DNA of 64,000 bases from Morinoia aosen (GCA_030386875.1 JASJYW010000026.1:15270246-15334245); one strand, 5' to 3'; positions 1-12,056 are shown, counted from the stretch's first letter. Made by a program: numbers and translations. The notes: a model not told the origin generated them from the sequence alone.

Positions 1-1056
1 GAGCCAGAGGCATACAATTGTTTATAAGTAGTCTCGGAGATTGTGCCCAAGCGTTTAATTTTGTTCAAGAATCTATTAATTTTATCTTCAAGTCTCACCA
101 CTGTATTTAACGGATCTAAGTTAGGCATAAGTTGAAATTTAGTTCCATCGGACAATATATTCATCATTTTTTGCACATAATCCATTTTATTCAATAGTAC
201 TACGCCTCTACCTTTATCCGGCGAACATACGACAATGGATTCATCCGAACCTAAGTTTTTTAGCGTGGCAATATCAGCCCTACTAAAAATTGGAGAAAAA
301 ACTCTATTCGCTCTAAAACCATAAAATGCAGCGGATGCCTTCTGTTTGACCAAATTTGCAACTAAGTCAAAATTTCCGTTTTCTACAATAGCACACCGAT
401 TTCAGCACTCTGATGAATTTCTCAATGGACAAAAAATATTTAAAAAAATTTAACTTTCTCACTGGTAGATTGAAATATAAACCAAATGACAATAAAAATC
501 TTTCTCTGCGCGACAAAGTACGATTTGAAAAATTGAAAATTACATCATCAGGGTTACATGAAGAGAGTGCGGATTTTACACCTAACTGGGACAATTTCCT
601 ATCGTGAGTCTGCTTCACAGTATCAATATATTTAACGGTTTTACGCTGTACAAACAGTTTAAGACTTGAAAAATCTAATGTACTGACTACGGTTGACAAA
701 GAATTTTGAATAGACAACAGTTGGGCTTCCAGTTGTTGAAGTCTGCGCTCCTTCTGTCGGATTTCCTGGTCGAGTAGCTGCTCCTGAAACTTCCGGTATG
801 CTTCAGTTTGTTGCAGATATTGCTTATATAGCTTAAAGGCTAGAAATTTTGGCACGACTTGGTACGCCTTGCAGCACACCAGATAGTGTAGATCCTGCTT
901 AGTTTTCGCCAGTTTTCGTGAACACTGCTCAAATTTTCGAAACCACAAAAGTCCATCTTGGCCATATCTATGACGTAAAATATCAGAAATTGGACGATTG
1001 GCAGGAAACCTAATTTTTAGTATAAAAAGAAACACAAGGGTCACAATAAAAATCAT
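1..1056 (-). pseudogene. Partial, frameshifted PLE RT-endonuclease copy at window edge
   Basis: The ATG at 1056 opens the same ORF as in the other units, but only about residues 1-352 lie inside the window. One extra C in the cacacc run at about 396-397 (other copies have cacac) shifts the frame after residue 220, so the uninterrupted frame ends at 367 after 229 codons. Positions 1-395 continue the homologous sequence in the shifted frame up to the fingers region of the RT, just before the GLAKVHK motif. Catalytic RT and GIY-YIG parts are outside the window. The indel is a single base and could be real or a sequencing error. Confidence 0.85.
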
Positions 1057-1248
1057 CTATTTGCACTCAGACCAGCTGGTTTCGACTTTTCATTTTCAAT
1101 GAATGCTTCTGAAACAAAAGGACAAAAATTTTTTTATACACTCAAAATTACAAAGTATTAAAAAAAAACACTTGTAACACTTCATAGGAAATTTACATGG
1201 GTCCTTGTTAAAAAATATATATAAAAAAAAAACGAAAACTAAACTAAA

Positions 1249-3759
1249 TCATTGGGTGTACAGGGGCACGGCAATTTGATCGGTGTTGAGCTGCGGTCTA
1301 TGTTTGGTTATATAAAGGGATTCTAAAATTCTAATATCTGACTCCTGAGCTGATCCTATGATTTCAAAATTATCTATAGAGAACGAATGATTGGTCTGTT
1401 CACAATGATGTCTGGGAGGAGAATGCGGCAAGGATGCTAGAGGCCGGTTTGTTCTGAAGGAACGGCCTATGTGTTGAAAAAATCTGATCTTCGACTGTTT
1501 CTGAGTGCTTCCGATATAAGAACTCTGGCAAGTTCCGCACGTAAATTTATAGACAATATTCGAAAGCAATTCAGAGGGCAGCCTGTCTTTATACCTAAAG
1601 AATTTTTTAATCTGGAAGTCATTCTTTAAAGCAAAAATAAAGTCAATCTGGGGGTAAAATTTAGATAGTAATTTCCTGAAATACCTAATCATTTCTTCAG
1701 ATGAGGGGCCTATGTAAGGAAGAGATATGTACACCTTACATTTACTTACTGTGCACAAGGTTTGTTTCGGACGAGAAAATATATTACATAAAAAATCACG
1801 GACAAGCCTGTCAAATAAACCGTGTGGATAGCCGTTGTCAGAAAAAAAAGATTTTAAAAAATCTAATTCGGAAGAAAAGTTGGAGTATGAGGAGGATAGG
1901 TTATATGCACGATGGAGAAGGGTCCGTATTGAATTAAGTTTATAGCGGAAGTGACAGAAACTGAAGAAACTGCAGCCTAACCCAGTAAAAGTTGGTTTGC
2001 GGTATACACTGGAAACGAAACCCTGCTCTGTTCTACTGATATTGAGATCTAAAAAAGGTAATCTATTGTTTTGTTCAGGTTCCATAGTAAAATTGATATT
2101 CGAATGATACTTATTGATATGATTTAGAAATAACGGAGCATGGGATTCATCTTCAAAGATTACAAATGTGTCATCCAAGTATCTTTTGTAAAACACAGGT
2201 TTAAAAAAATCAGGGCATTCCTCAAGGTACTTTTGTTCCATATTGCATAAAAAAATGTTAGCAAGAGTAGGCGCGATCGGGTTGCCCATCGATAAGCCAT
2301 CTATTTGTTTATACAGTTTTTGATTAAAAAAGAAATACGTCTCAGTAACTGCTAGTTTCAAGAAATGCATAAAACTCACATTATCAAACCCGTAAAATAA
2401 TTGACTAGATGAAAAACACTTATTGCACAACAATTGCAGAGTTTCTACGACTGGGATGTTTGTATACAAAGATTCAACGTCGAAGCTCGCCATGAAATGG
2501 TTAGATTTGCAAGGAAATTTCACAATATCATTGAAGAACGTATATGAATTCTTTACTGTATATTGATTGGTAGAATACGAGTCAATGAAAGGAATGAGAT
2601 ATTTTGCTAATTTGAACATAGAGGTATTGAAAGCTGCAAGAATTGGACGTAAAGGAACATTATTTTTATGAACTTTGGCCAGACCGTACAGAATTCCAGG
2701 AGATGAGCCAGAGGCATACAATTGTTTATAAGTAGTCTCGGAGATTGTGCCCAAGCGTTTAATTTTGTTCAAGAATCTATTAATTTTATCTTCAAGTCTC
2801 ACCACTGTATTTAACGGATCTAAGTTAGGCATAAGTTGAAATTTAGTTCCATCGGACAATATATTCATCATTTTTTGCACATAATCCATTTTATTCAATA
2901 GTACTACGCCTCTACCTTTATCCGGCGAACATACGACAATGGATTCATCCGAACCTAAGTTTTTTAGCGTGGCAATATCAGCCCTACTAAAAATTGGAGA
3001 AAAAACTCTATTCGCTCTAAAACCATAAAATGCAGCGGATGCCTTCTGTTTGACCAAATTTGCAACTAAGTCAAAATTTCCGTTTTCTACAATAGCACAC
3101 GATTTCAGCACTCTGATGAATTTCTCAATGGACAAAAAATATTTAAAAAAATTTAACTTTCTCACTGGTAGATTGAAATATAAACCAAATGACAATAAAA
3201 ATCTTTCTCTGCGCGACAAAGTACGATTTGAAAAATTGAAAATTACATCATCAGGGTTACATGAAGAGAGTGCGGATTTTACACCTAACTGGGACAATTT
3301 CCTATCGTGAGTCTGCTTCACAGTATCAATATATTTAACGGTTTTACGCTGTACAAACAGTTTAAGACTTGAAAAATCTAATGTACTGACTACGGTTGAC
3401 AAAGAATTTTGAATAGACAACAGTTGGGCTTCCAGTTGTTGAAGTCTGCGCTCCTTCTGTCGGATTTCCTGGTCGAGTAGCTGCTCCTGAAACTTCCGGT
3501 ATGCTTCAGTTTGTTGCAGATATTGCTTATATAGCTTAAAGGCTAGAAATTTTGGCACGACTTGGTACGCCTTGCAGCACACCAGATAGTGTAGATCCTG
3601 CTTAGTTTTCGCCAGTTTTCGTGAACACTGCTCAAATTTTCGAAACCACAAAAGTCCATCTTGGCCATATCTATGACGTAAAATATCAGAAATTGGACGA
3701 TTGGCAGGAAACCTAATTTTTAGTATAAAAAGAAACACAAGGGTCACAATAAAAATCAT
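1249..3759 (-). CDS. PLE reverse transcriptase / GIY-YIG endonuclease (intact)
   Basis: 836-aa ORF, first full unit of the minus array and equal to the majority sequence. See the entry at 39777-42287 for the domain-by-domain description. The ATG at 3759 is preceded directly by an in-frame TAG, so translation of this frame cannot start further upstream without splicing. The stop lies at 1249-1251. All catalytic positions (D427, YLDD 527-530, YIG 748-750, E813) are present, so the protein could be active. The next copy's ATG lies 192 bp beyond its stop. Penelope-like assignment is firm from RT motifs joined to a C-terminal GIY-YIG domain; expression is unknown. Confidence 0.93.
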   Translation of the reverse strand: MIFIVTLVFLFILKIRFPANRPISDILRHRYGQDGLLWFRKFEQCSRKLAKTKQDLHYLVCCKAYQVVPKFLAFKLYKQYLQQTEAYRKFQEQLLDQEIRQKERRLQQLEAQLLSIQNSLSTVVSTLDFSSLKLFVQRKTVKYIDTVKQTHDRKLSQLGVKSALSSCNPDDVIFNFSNRTLSRRERFLLSFGLYFNLPVRKLNFFKYFLSIEKFIRVLKSCAIVENGNFDLVANLVKQKASAAFYGFRANRVFSPIFSRADIATLKNLGSDESIVVCSPDKGRGVVLLNKMDYVQKMMNILSDGTKFQLMPNLDPLNTVVRLEDKINRFLNKIKRLGTISETTYKQLYASGSSPGILYGLAKVHKNNVPLRPILAAFNTSMFKLAKYLIPFIDSYSTNQYTVKNSYTFFNDIVKFPCKSNHFMASFDVESLYTNIPVVETLQLLCNKCFSSSQLFYGFDNVSFMHFLKLAVTETYFFFNQKLYKQIDGLSMGNPIAPTLANIFLCNMEQKYLEECPDFFKPVFYKRYLDDTFVIFEDESHAPLFLNHINKYHSNINFTMEPEQNNRLPFLDLNISRTEQGFVSSVYRKPTFTGLGCSFFSFCHFRYKLNSIRTLLHRAYNLSSSYSNFSSELDFLKSFFSDNGYPHGLFDRLVRDFLCNIFSRPKQTLCTVSKCKVYISLPYIGPSSEEMIRYFRKLLSKFYPQIDFIFALKNDFQIKKFFRYKDRLPSELLSNIVYKFTCGTCQSSYIGSTQKQSKIRFFQHIGRSFRTNRPLASLPHSPPRHHCEQTNHSFSIDNFEIIGSAQESDIRILESLYITKHRPQLNTDQIAVPLYTQ

Positions 3760-3765
3760 CTATTT

Positions 3766-3809
3766 GCACTCAGACCAGCTGGTTTCGACTTTTCATTTTC
3801 AATGAATGC
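3766..3809 (-). ncRNA. Hammerhead-like fold, minus-array example
   Basis: Same 44-nt element as at 39727-39770, read on the minus strand, 6 nt upstream of the ATG at 3759. Stem I, GAAA, the palindromic stem III and the UC before the cleavage point are identical, and so are the two deviations in the conserved core. In a read-through transcript of this array such elements would recur every 2702 nt. Confidence 0.38.
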
Positions 3810-3950
3810 TTCTGAAACAAAAGGACAAAAATTTTTTTATACACTCAAAATTACAAAGTATTAAAAAAAAACACTTGTAACACTTCATAGGAAATTTACA
3901 TGGGTCCTTGTTAAAAAATATATATAAAAAAAAACGAAAACTAAACTAAA

Positions 3951-6461
3951 TCATTGGGTGTACAGGGGCACGGCAATTTGATCGGTGTTGAGCTGCGGTC
4001 TATGTTTGGTTATATAAAGGGATTCTAAAATTCTAATATCTGACTCCTGAGCTGATCCTATGATTTCAAAATTATCTATAGAGAACGAATGATTGGTCTG
4101 TTCACAATGATGTCTGGGAGGAGAATGCGGCAAGGATGCTAGAGGCCGGTTTGTTCTGAAGGAACGGCCTATGTGTTGAAAAAATCTGATCTTCGACTGT
4201 TTCTGAGTGCTTCCGATATAAGAACTCTGGCAAGTTCCGCACGTAAATTTATAGACAATATTCGAAAGCAATTCAGAGGGCAGCCTGTCTTTATACCTAA
4301 AGAATTTTTTAATCTGGAAGTCATTCTTTAAAGCAAAAATAAAGTCAATCTGGGGGTAAAATTTAGATAGTAATTTCCTGAAATACCTAATCATTTCTTC
4401 AGATGAGGGGCCTATGTAAGGAAGAGATATGTACACCTTACATTTACTTACTGTGCACAAGGTTTGTTTCGGACGAGAAAATATATTACATAAAAAATCA
4501 CGGACAAGCCTGTCAAATAAACCGTGTGGATAGCCGTTGTCAGAAAAAAAAGATTTTAAAAAATCTAATTCGGAAGAAAAGTTGGAGTATGAGGAGGATA
4601 GGTTATATGCACGATGGAGAAGGGTCCGTATTGAATTAAGTTTATAGCGGAAGTGACAGAAACTGAAGAAACTGCAGCCTAACCCAGTAAAAGTTGGTTT
4701 GCGGTATACACTGGAAACGAAACCCTGCTCTGTTCTACTGATATTGAGATCTAAAAAAGGTAATCTATTGTTTTGTTCAGGTTCCATAGTAAAATTGATA
4801 TTCGAATGATACTTATTGATATGATTTAGAAATAACGGAGCATGGGATTCATCTTCAAAGATTACAAATGTGTCATCCAAGTATCTTTTGTAAAACACAG
4901 GTTTAAAAAAATCAGGGCATTCCTCAAGGTACTTTTGTTCCATATTGCATAAAAAAATGTTAGCAAGAGTAGGCGCGATCGGGTTGCCCATCGATAAGCC
5001 ATCTATTTGTTTATACAGTTTTTGATTAAAAAAGAAATACGTCTCAGTAACTGCTAGTTTCAAGAAATGCATAAAACTCACATTATCAAACCCGTAAAAT
5101 AATTGACTAGATGAAAAACACTTATTGCACAACAATTGCAGAGTTTCTACGACTGGGATGTTTGTATACAAAGATTCAACGTCGAAGCTCGCCATGAAAT
5201 GGTTAGATTTGCAAGGAAATTTCACAATATCATTGAAGAACGTATATGAATTCTTTACTGTATATTGATTGGTAGAATACGAGTCAATGAAAGGAATGAG
5301 ATATTTTGCTAATTTGAACATAGAGGTATTGAAAGCTGCAAGAATTGGACGTAAAGGAACATTATTTTTATGAACTTTGGCCAGACCGTACAGAATTCCA
5401 GGAGATGAGCCAGAGGCATACAATTGTTTATAAGTAGTCTCGGAGATTGTGCCCAAGCGTTTAATTTTGTTCAAGAATCTATTAATTTTATCTTCAAGTC
5501 TCACCACTGTATTTAACGGATCTAAGTTAGGCATAAGTTGAAATTTAGTTCCATCGGACAATATATTCATCATTTTTTGCACATAATCCATTTTATTCAA
5601 TAGTACTACGCCTCTACCTTTATCCGGCGAACATACGACAATGGATTCATCCGAACCTAAGTTTTTTAGCGTGGCAATATCAGCCCTACTAAAAATTGGA
5701 GAAAAAACTCTATTCGCTCTAAAACCATAAAATGCAGCGGATGCCTTCTGTTTGACCAAATTTGCAACTAAGTCAAAATTTCCGTTTTCTACAATAGCAC
5801 ACGATTTCAGCACTCTGATGAATTTCTCAATGGACAAAAAATATTTAAAAAAATTTAACTTTCTCACTGGTAGATTGAAATATAAACCAAATGACAATAA
5901 AAATCTTTCTCTGCGCGACAAAGTACGATTTGAAAAATTGAAAATTACATCATCAGGGTTACATGAAGAGAGTGCGGATTTTACACCTAACTGGGACAAT
6001 TTCCTATCGTGAGTCTGCTTCACAGTATCAATATATTTAACGGTTTTACGCTGTACAAACAGTTTAAGACTTGAAAAATCTAATGTACTGACTACGGTTG
6101 ACAAAGAATTTTGAATAGACAACAGTTGGGCTTCCAGTTGTTGAAGTCTGCGCTCCTTCTGTCGGATTTCCTGGTCGAGTAGCTGCTCCTGAAACTTCCG
6201 GTATGCTTCAGTTTGTTGCAGATATTGCTTATATAGCTTAAAGGCTAGAAATTTTGGCACGACTTGGTACGCCTTGCAGCACACCAGATAGTGTAGATCC
6301 TGCTTAGTTTTCGCCAGTTTTCGTGAACACTGCTCAAATTTTCGAAACCACAAAAGTCCATCTTGGCCATATCTATGACGTAAAATATCAGAAATTGGAC
6401 GATTGGCAGGAAACCTAATTTTTAGTATAAAAAGAAACACAAGGGTCACAATAAAAATCAT
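3951..6461 (-). CDS. PLE RT / GIY-YIG endonuclease (intact)
   Basis: Second full minus-strand unit, 836 aa, with the same translated protein as the copy at 1249-3759. It is separated from its neighbours by 191-bp spacers on both sides. There is no frameshift or stop, and the RT and endonuclease catalytic residues are all present. Identity to the adjacent copy points to very recent duplication, ongoing gene conversion, or a repeat assembled from the same reads. Confidence 0.92.
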   Translation of the reverse strand: MIFIVTLVFLFILKIRFPANRPISDILRHRYGQDGLLWFRKFEQCSRKLAKTKQDLHYLVCCKAYQVVPKFLAFKLYKQYLQQTEAYRKFQEQLLDQEIRQKERRLQQLEAQLLSIQNSLSTVVSTLDFSSLKLFVQRKTVKYIDTVKQTHDRKLSQLGVKSALSSCNPDDVIFNFSNRTLSRRERFLLSFGLYFNLPVRKLNFFKYFLSIEKFIRVLKSCAIVENGNFDLVANLVKQKASAAFYGFRANRVFSPIFSRADIATLKNLGSDESIVVCSPDKGRGVVLLNKMDYVQKMMNILSDGTKFQLMPNLDPLNTVVRLEDKINRFLNKIKRLGTISETTYKQLYASGSSPGILYGLAKVHKNNVPLRPILAAFNTSMFKLAKYLIPFIDSYSTNQYTVKNSYTFFNDIVKFPCKSNHFMASFDVESLYTNIPVVETLQLLCNKCFSSSQLFYGFDNVSFMHFLKLAVTETYFFFNQKLYKQIDGLSMGNPIAPTLANIFLCNMEQKYLEECPDFFKPVFYKRYLDDTFVIFEDESHAPLFLNHINKYHSNINFTMEPEQNNRLPFLDLNISRTEQGFVSSVYRKPTFTGLGCSFFSFCHFRYKLNSIRTLLHRAYNLSSSYSNFSSELDFLKSFFSDNGYPHGLFDRLVRDFLCNIFSRPKQTLCTVSKCKVYISLPYIGPSSEEMIRYFRKLLSKFYPQIDFIFALKNDFQIKKFFRYKDRLPSELLSNIVYKFTCGTCQSSYIGSTQKQSKIRFFQHIGRSFRTNRPLASLPHSPPRHHCEQTNHSFSIDNFEIIGSAQESDIRILESLYITKHRPQLNTDQIAVPLYTQ

Positions 6462-6652
6462 CTATTTGCACTCAGACCAGCTGGTTTCGACTTTTCATTT
6501 TCAATGAATGCTTCTGAAACAAAAGGACAAAAATTTTTTTATACACTCAAAATTACAAAGTATTAAAAAAAAACACTTGTAACACTTCATAGGAAATTTA
6601 CATGGGTCCTTGTTAAAAAATATATATAAAAAAAAACGAAAACTAAACTAAA

Positions 6653-9163
6653 TCATTGGGTGTACAGGGGCACGGCAATTTGATCGGTGTTGAGCTGCGG
6701 TCTATGTTTGGTTATATAAAGGGATTCTAAAATTCTAATATCTGACTCCTGAGCTGATCCTATGATTTCAAAATTATCTATAGAGAACGAATGATTGGTC
6801 TGTTCACAATGATGTCTGGGAGGAGAATGCGGCAAGGATGCTAGAGGCCGGTTTGTTCTGAAGGAACGGCCTATGTGTTGAAAAAATCTGATCTTCGACT
6901 GTTTCTGAGTGCTTCCGATATAAGAACTCTGGCAAGTTCCGCACGTAAATTTATAGACAATATTCGAAAGCAATTCAGAGGGCAGCCTGTCTTTATACCT
7001 AAAGAATTTTTTAATCTGGAAGTCATTCTTTAAAGCAAAAATAAAGTCAATCTGGGGGTAAAATTTAGATAGTAATTTCCTGAAATACCTAATCATTTCT
7101 TCAGATGAGGGGCCTATGTAAGGAAGAGATATGTACACCTTACATTTACTTACTGTGCACAAGGTTTGTTTCGGACGAGAAAATATATTACATAAAAAAT
7201 CACGGACAAGCCTGTCAAATAAACCGTGTGGATAGCCGTTGTCAGAAAAAAAAGATTTTAAAAAATCTAATTCGGAAGAAAAGTTGGAGTATGAGGAGGA
7301 TAGGTTATATGCACGATGGAGAAGGGTCCGTATTGAATTAAGTTTATAGCGGAAGTGACAGAAACTGAAGAAACTGCAGCCTAACCCAGTAAAAGTTGGT
7401 TTGCGGTATACACTGGAAACGAAACCCTGCTCTGTTCTACTGATATTGAGATCTAAAAAAGGTAATCTATTGTTTTGTTCAGGTTCCATAGTAAAATTGA
7501 TATTCGAATGATACTTATTGATATGATTTAGAAATAACGGAGCATGGGATTCATCTTCAAAGATTACAAATGTGTCATCCAAGTATCTTTTGTAAAACAC
7601 AGGTTTAAAAAAATCAGGGCATTCCTCAAGGTACTTTTGTTCCATATTGCATAAAAAAATGTTAGCAAGAGTAGGCGCGATCGGGTTGCCCATCGATAAG
7701 CCATCTATTTGTTTATACAGTTTTTGATTAAAAAAGAAATACGTCTCAGTAACTGCTAGTTTCAAGAAATGCATAAAACTCACATTATCAAACCCGTAAA
7801 ATAATTGACTAGATGAAAAACACTTATTGCACAACAATTGCAGAGTTTCTACGACTGGGATGTTTGTATACAAAGATTCAACGTCGAAGCTCGCCATGAA
7901 ATGGTTAGATTTGCAAGGAAATTTCACAATATCATTGAAGAACGTATATGAATTCTTTACTGTATATTGATTGGTAGAATACGAGTCAATGAAAGGAATG
8001 AGATATTTTGCTAATTTGAACATAGAGGTATTGAAAGCTGCAAGAATTGGACGTAAAGGAACATTATTTTTATGAACTTTGGCCAGACCGTACAGAATTC
8101 CAGGAGATGAGCCAGAGGCATACAATTGTTTATAAGTAGTCTCGGAGATTGTGCCCAAGCGTTTAATTTTGTTCAAGAATCTATTAATTTTATCTTCAAG
8201 TCTCACCACTGTATTTAACGGATCTAAGTTAGGCATAAGTTGAAATTTAGTTCCATCGGACAATATATTCATCATTTTTTGCACATAATCCATTTTATTC
8301 AATAGTACTACGCCTCTACCTTTATCCGGCGAACATACGACAATGGATTCATCCGAACCTAAGTTTTTTAGCGTGGCAATATCAGCCCTACTAAAAATTG
8401 GAGAAAAAACTCTATTCGCTCTAAAACCATAAAATGCAGCGGATGCCTTCTGTTTGACCAAATTTGCAACTAAGTCAAAATTTCCGTTTTCTACAATAGC
8501 ACACGATTTCAGCACTCTGATGAATTTCTCAATGGACAAAAAATATTTAAAAAAATTTAACTTTCTCACTGGTAGATTGAAATATAAACCAAATGACAAT
8601 AAAAATCTTTCTCTGCGCGACAAAGTACGATTTGAAAAATTGAAAATTACATCATCAGGGTTACATGAAGAGAGTGCGGATTTTACACCTAACTGGGACA
8701 ATTTCCTATCGTGAGTCTGCTTCACAGTATCAATATATTTAACGGTTTTACGCTGTACAAACAGTTTAAGACTTGAAAAATCTAATGTACTGACTACGGT
8801 TGACAAAGAATTTTGAATAGACAACAGTTGGGCTTCCAGTTGTTGAAGTCTGCGCTCCTTCTGTCGGATTTCCTGGTCGAGTAGCTGCTCCTGAAACTTC
8901 CGGTATGCTTCAGTTTGTTGCAGATATTGCTTATATAGCTTAAAGGCTAGAAATTTTGGCACGACTTGGTACGCCTTGCAGCACACCAGATAGTGTAGAT
9001 CCTGCTTAGTTTTCGCCAGTTTTCGTGAACACTGCTCAAATTTTCGAAACCACAAAAGTCCATCTTGGCCATATCTATGACGTAAAATATCAGAAATTGG
9101 ACGATTGGCAGGAAACCTAATTTTTAGTATAAAAAGAAACACAAGGGTCACAATAAAAATCAT
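6653..9163 (-). CDS. PLE RT / GIY-YIG endonuclease (intact)
   Basis: Third full minus-strand unit, 836 aa, translated protein identical to the majority sequence. The ATG at 9163 follows the in-frame TAG seen in every unit. The RT palm and the GIY-YIG domain are complete. I see nothing that distinguishes it from its left neighbour. Confidence 0.92.
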   Translation of the reverse strand: MIFIVTLVFLFILKIRFPANRPISDILRHRYGQDGLLWFRKFEQCSRKLAKTKQDLHYLVCCKAYQVVPKFLAFKLYKQYLQQTEAYRKFQEQLLDQEIRQKERRLQQLEAQLLSIQNSLSTVVSTLDFSSLKLFVQRKTVKYIDTVKQTHDRKLSQLGVKSALSSCNPDDVIFNFSNRTLSRRERFLLSFGLYFNLPVRKLNFFKYFLSIEKFIRVLKSCAIVENGNFDLVANLVKQKASAAFYGFRANRVFSPIFSRADIATLKNLGSDESIVVCSPDKGRGVVLLNKMDYVQKMMNILSDGTKFQLMPNLDPLNTVVRLEDKINRFLNKIKRLGTISETTYKQLYASGSSPGILYGLAKVHKNNVPLRPILAAFNTSMFKLAKYLIPFIDSYSTNQYTVKNSYTFFNDIVKFPCKSNHFMASFDVESLYTNIPVVETLQLLCNKCFSSSQLFYGFDNVSFMHFLKLAVTETYFFFNQKLYKQIDGLSMGNPIAPTLANIFLCNMEQKYLEECPDFFKPVFYKRYLDDTFVIFEDESHAPLFLNHINKYHSNINFTMEPEQNNRLPFLDLNISRTEQGFVSSVYRKPTFTGLGCSFFSFCHFRYKLNSIRTLLHRAYNLSSSYSNFSSELDFLKSFFSDNGYPHGLFDRLVRDFLCNIFSRPKQTLCTVSKCKVYISLPYIGPSSEEMIRYFRKLLSKFYPQIDFIFALKNDFQIKKFFRYKDRLPSELLSNIVYKFTCGTCQSSYIGSTQKQSKIRFFQHIGRSFRTNRPLASLPHSPPRHHCEQTNHSFSIDNFEIIGSAQESDIRILESLYITKHRPQLNTDQIAVPLYTQ

Positions 9164-9354
9164 CTATTTGCACTCAGACCAGCTGGTTTCGACTTTTCAT
9201 TTTCAATGAATGCTTCTGAAACAAAAGGACAAAAATTTTTTTATACACTCAAAATTACAAAGTATTAAAAAAAAACACTTGTAACACTTCATAGGAAATT
9301 TACATGGGTCCTTGTTAAAAAATATATATAAAAAAAAACGAAAACTAAACTAAA

Positions 9355-11865
9355 TCATTGGGTGTACAGGGGCACGGCAATTTGATCGGTGTTGAGCTGC
9401 GGTCTATGTTTGGTTATATAAAGGGATTCTAAAATTCTAATATCTGACTCCTGAGCTGATCCTATGATTTCAAAATTATCTATAGAGAACGAATGATTGG
9501 TCTGTTCACAATGATGTCTGGGAGGAGAATGCGGCAAGGATGCTAGAGGCCGGTTTGTTCTGAAGGAACGGCCTATGTGTTGAAAAAATCTGATCTTCGA
9601 CTGTTTCTGAGTGCTTCCGATATAAGAACTCTGGCAAGTTCCGCACGTAAATTTATAGACAATATTCGAAAGCAATTCAGAGGGCAGCCTGTCTTTATAC
9701 CTAAAGAATTTTTTAATCTGGAAGTCATTCTTTAAAGCAAAAATAAAGTCAATCTGGGGTTAAAATTTAGATAGTAATTTCCTGAAATACCTAATCATTT
9801 CTTCAGATGAGGGGCCTATGTAAGGAAGAGATATGTACACCTTACATTTACTTACTGTGCACAAGGTTTGTTTCGGACGAGAAAATATATTACATAAAAA
9901 ATCACGGACAAGCCTGTCAAATAAACCGTGTGGATAGCCGTTGTCAGAAAAAAAAGATTTTAAAAAATCTAATTCGGAAGAAAAGTTGGAGTATGAGGAG
10001 GATAGGTTATATGCACGATGGAGAAGGGTCCGTATTGAATTAAGTTTATAGCGGAAGTGACAGAAACTGAAGAAACTGCAGCCTAACCCAGTAAAAGTTG
10101 GTTTGCGGTATACACTGGAAACGAAACCCTGCTCTGTTCTACTGATATTGAGATCTAAAAAAGGTAATCTATTGTTTTGTTCAGGTTCCATAGTAAAATT
10201 GATATTCGAATGATACTTATTGATATGATTTAGAAATAACGGAGCATGGGATTCATCTTCAAAGATTACAAATGTGTCATCCAAGTATCTTTTGTAAAAC
10301 ACAGGTTTAAAAAAATCAGGGCATTCCTCAAGGTACTTTTGTTCCATATTGCATAAAAAAATGTTAGCAAGAGTAGGCGCGATCGGGTTGCCCATCGATA
10401 AGCCATCTATTTGTTTATACAGTTTTTGATTAAAAAAGAAATACGTCTCAGTAACTGCTAGTTTCAAGAAATGCATAAAACTCACATTATCAAACCCGTA
10501 AAATAATTGACTAGATGAAAAACACTTATTGCACAACAATTGCAGAGTTTCTACGACTGGGATGTTTGTATACAAAGATTCAACGTCGAAGCTCGCCATG
10601 AAATGGTTAGATTTGCAAGGAAATTTCACAATATCATTGAAGAACGTATATGAATTCTTTACTGTATATTGATTGGTAGAATACGAGTCAATGAAAGGAA
10701 TGAGATATTTTGCTAATTTGAACATAGAGGTATTGAAAGCTGCAAGAATTGGACGTAAAGGAACATTATTTTTATGAACTTTGGCCAGACCGTACAGAAT
10801 TCCAGGAGATGAGCCAGAGGCATACAATTGTTTATAAGTAGTCTCGGAGATTGTGCCCAAGCGTTTAATTTTGTTCAAGAATCTATTAATTTTATCTTCA
10901 AGTCTCACCACTGTATTTAACGGATCTAAGTTAGGCATAAGTTGAAATTTAGTTCCATCGGACAATATATTCATCATTTTTTGCACATAATCCATTTTAT
11001 TCAATAGTACTACGCCTCTACCTTTATCCGGCGAACATACGACAATGGATTCATCCGAACCTAAGTTTTTTAGCGTGGCAATATCAGCCCTACTAAAAAT
11101 TGGAGAAAAAACTCTATTCGCTCTAAAACCATAAAATGCAGCGGATGCCTTCTGTATGACCAAATTTGCAACTAAGTCAAAATTTCCGTTTTCTACAATA
11201 GCACACGATTTCAGCACTCTGATGAATTTCTCAATGGACAAAAAATATTTAAAAAAATTTAACTTTCTCACTGGTAGATTGAAATATAAACCAAATGACA
11301 ATAAAAATCTTTCTCTGCGCGACAAAGTACGATTTGAAAAATTGAAAATTACATCATCAGGGTTACATGAAGAGAGTGCGGATTTTACACCTAACTGGGA
11401 CAATTTCCTATCGTGAGTCTGCTTCACAGTATCAATATATTTAACGGTTTTACGCTGTACAAACAGTTTAAGACTTGAAAAATCTAATGTACTGACTACG
11501 GTTGACAAAGAATTTTGAATAGACAACAGTTGGGCTTCCAGTTGTTGAAGTCTGCGCTCCTTCTGTCGGATTTCCTGGTCGAGTAGCTGCTCCTGAAACT
11601 TCCGGTATGCTTCAGTTTGTTGCAGATATTGCTTATATAGCTTAAAGGCTAGAAATTTTGGCACGACTTGGTACGCCTTGCAGCACACCAGATAGTGTAG
11701 ATCCTGCTTAGTTTTCGCCAGTTTTCGTGAACACTGCTCAAATTTTCGAAACCACAAAAGTCCATCTTGGCCATATCTATGACGTAAAATATCAGAAATT
11801 GGACGATTGGCAGGAAACCTAATTTTTAGTATAAAAAGAAACACAAGGGTCACAATAAAAATCAT
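9355..11865 (-). pseudogene. PLE RT / GIY-YIG copy with nonsense codon (Y702 stop)
   Basis: Full-length unit broken by one substitution at about 9759 (gggggt in other copies, ggggtt here), which turns Tyr702 (TAC) into TAA. The product would stop after 701 aa, keeping all RT motifs but losing the whole GIY-YIG endonuclease. The rest of the frame (9355-9759) is intact and encodes the endonuclease without a good ATG. It also carries K237I (ctgtatg at about 11155). As a substitution rather than a homopolymer indel, this is more likely real than the frameshifts elsewhere, and it is a useful marker for this unit. Confidence 0.9.
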
Positions 11866-12056
11866 CTATTTGCACTCAGACCAGCTGGTTTCGACTTTTC
11901 ATTTTCAATGAATGCTTCTGAAACAAAAGGACAAAAATTTTTTTATACACTCAAAATTACAAAGTATTAAAAAAAAACACTTGTAACACTTCATAGGAAA
12001 TTTACATGGGTCCTTGTTAAAAAATATATATAAAAAAAAACGAAAACTAAACTAAA

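Noticed and set aside
1701-1937. 78-codon plus-strand open frame repeated in every PLE unit
   Set aside because: Antisense shadow of the coding region between the RT and endonuclease; non-canonical start and no family resemblance.
3050-3310. 86-codon plus-strand open frame repeated in every PLE unit
   Set aside because: It is antisense to the RT ORF, recurs only because the unit recurs, has no recognisable domain, and is broken exactly as the sense strand is in variant units. Shadow frame.
1249-3759. Group II intron, retron or LINE reverse transcriptase
   Set aside because: The C-terminal GIY-YIG domain with its CxxC lead, the FDVESLYTNIP and GLSMGNPIAPTLANIF motifs, absence of an APE or HNH domain and absence of a poly-A tail point to a Penelope-like element.
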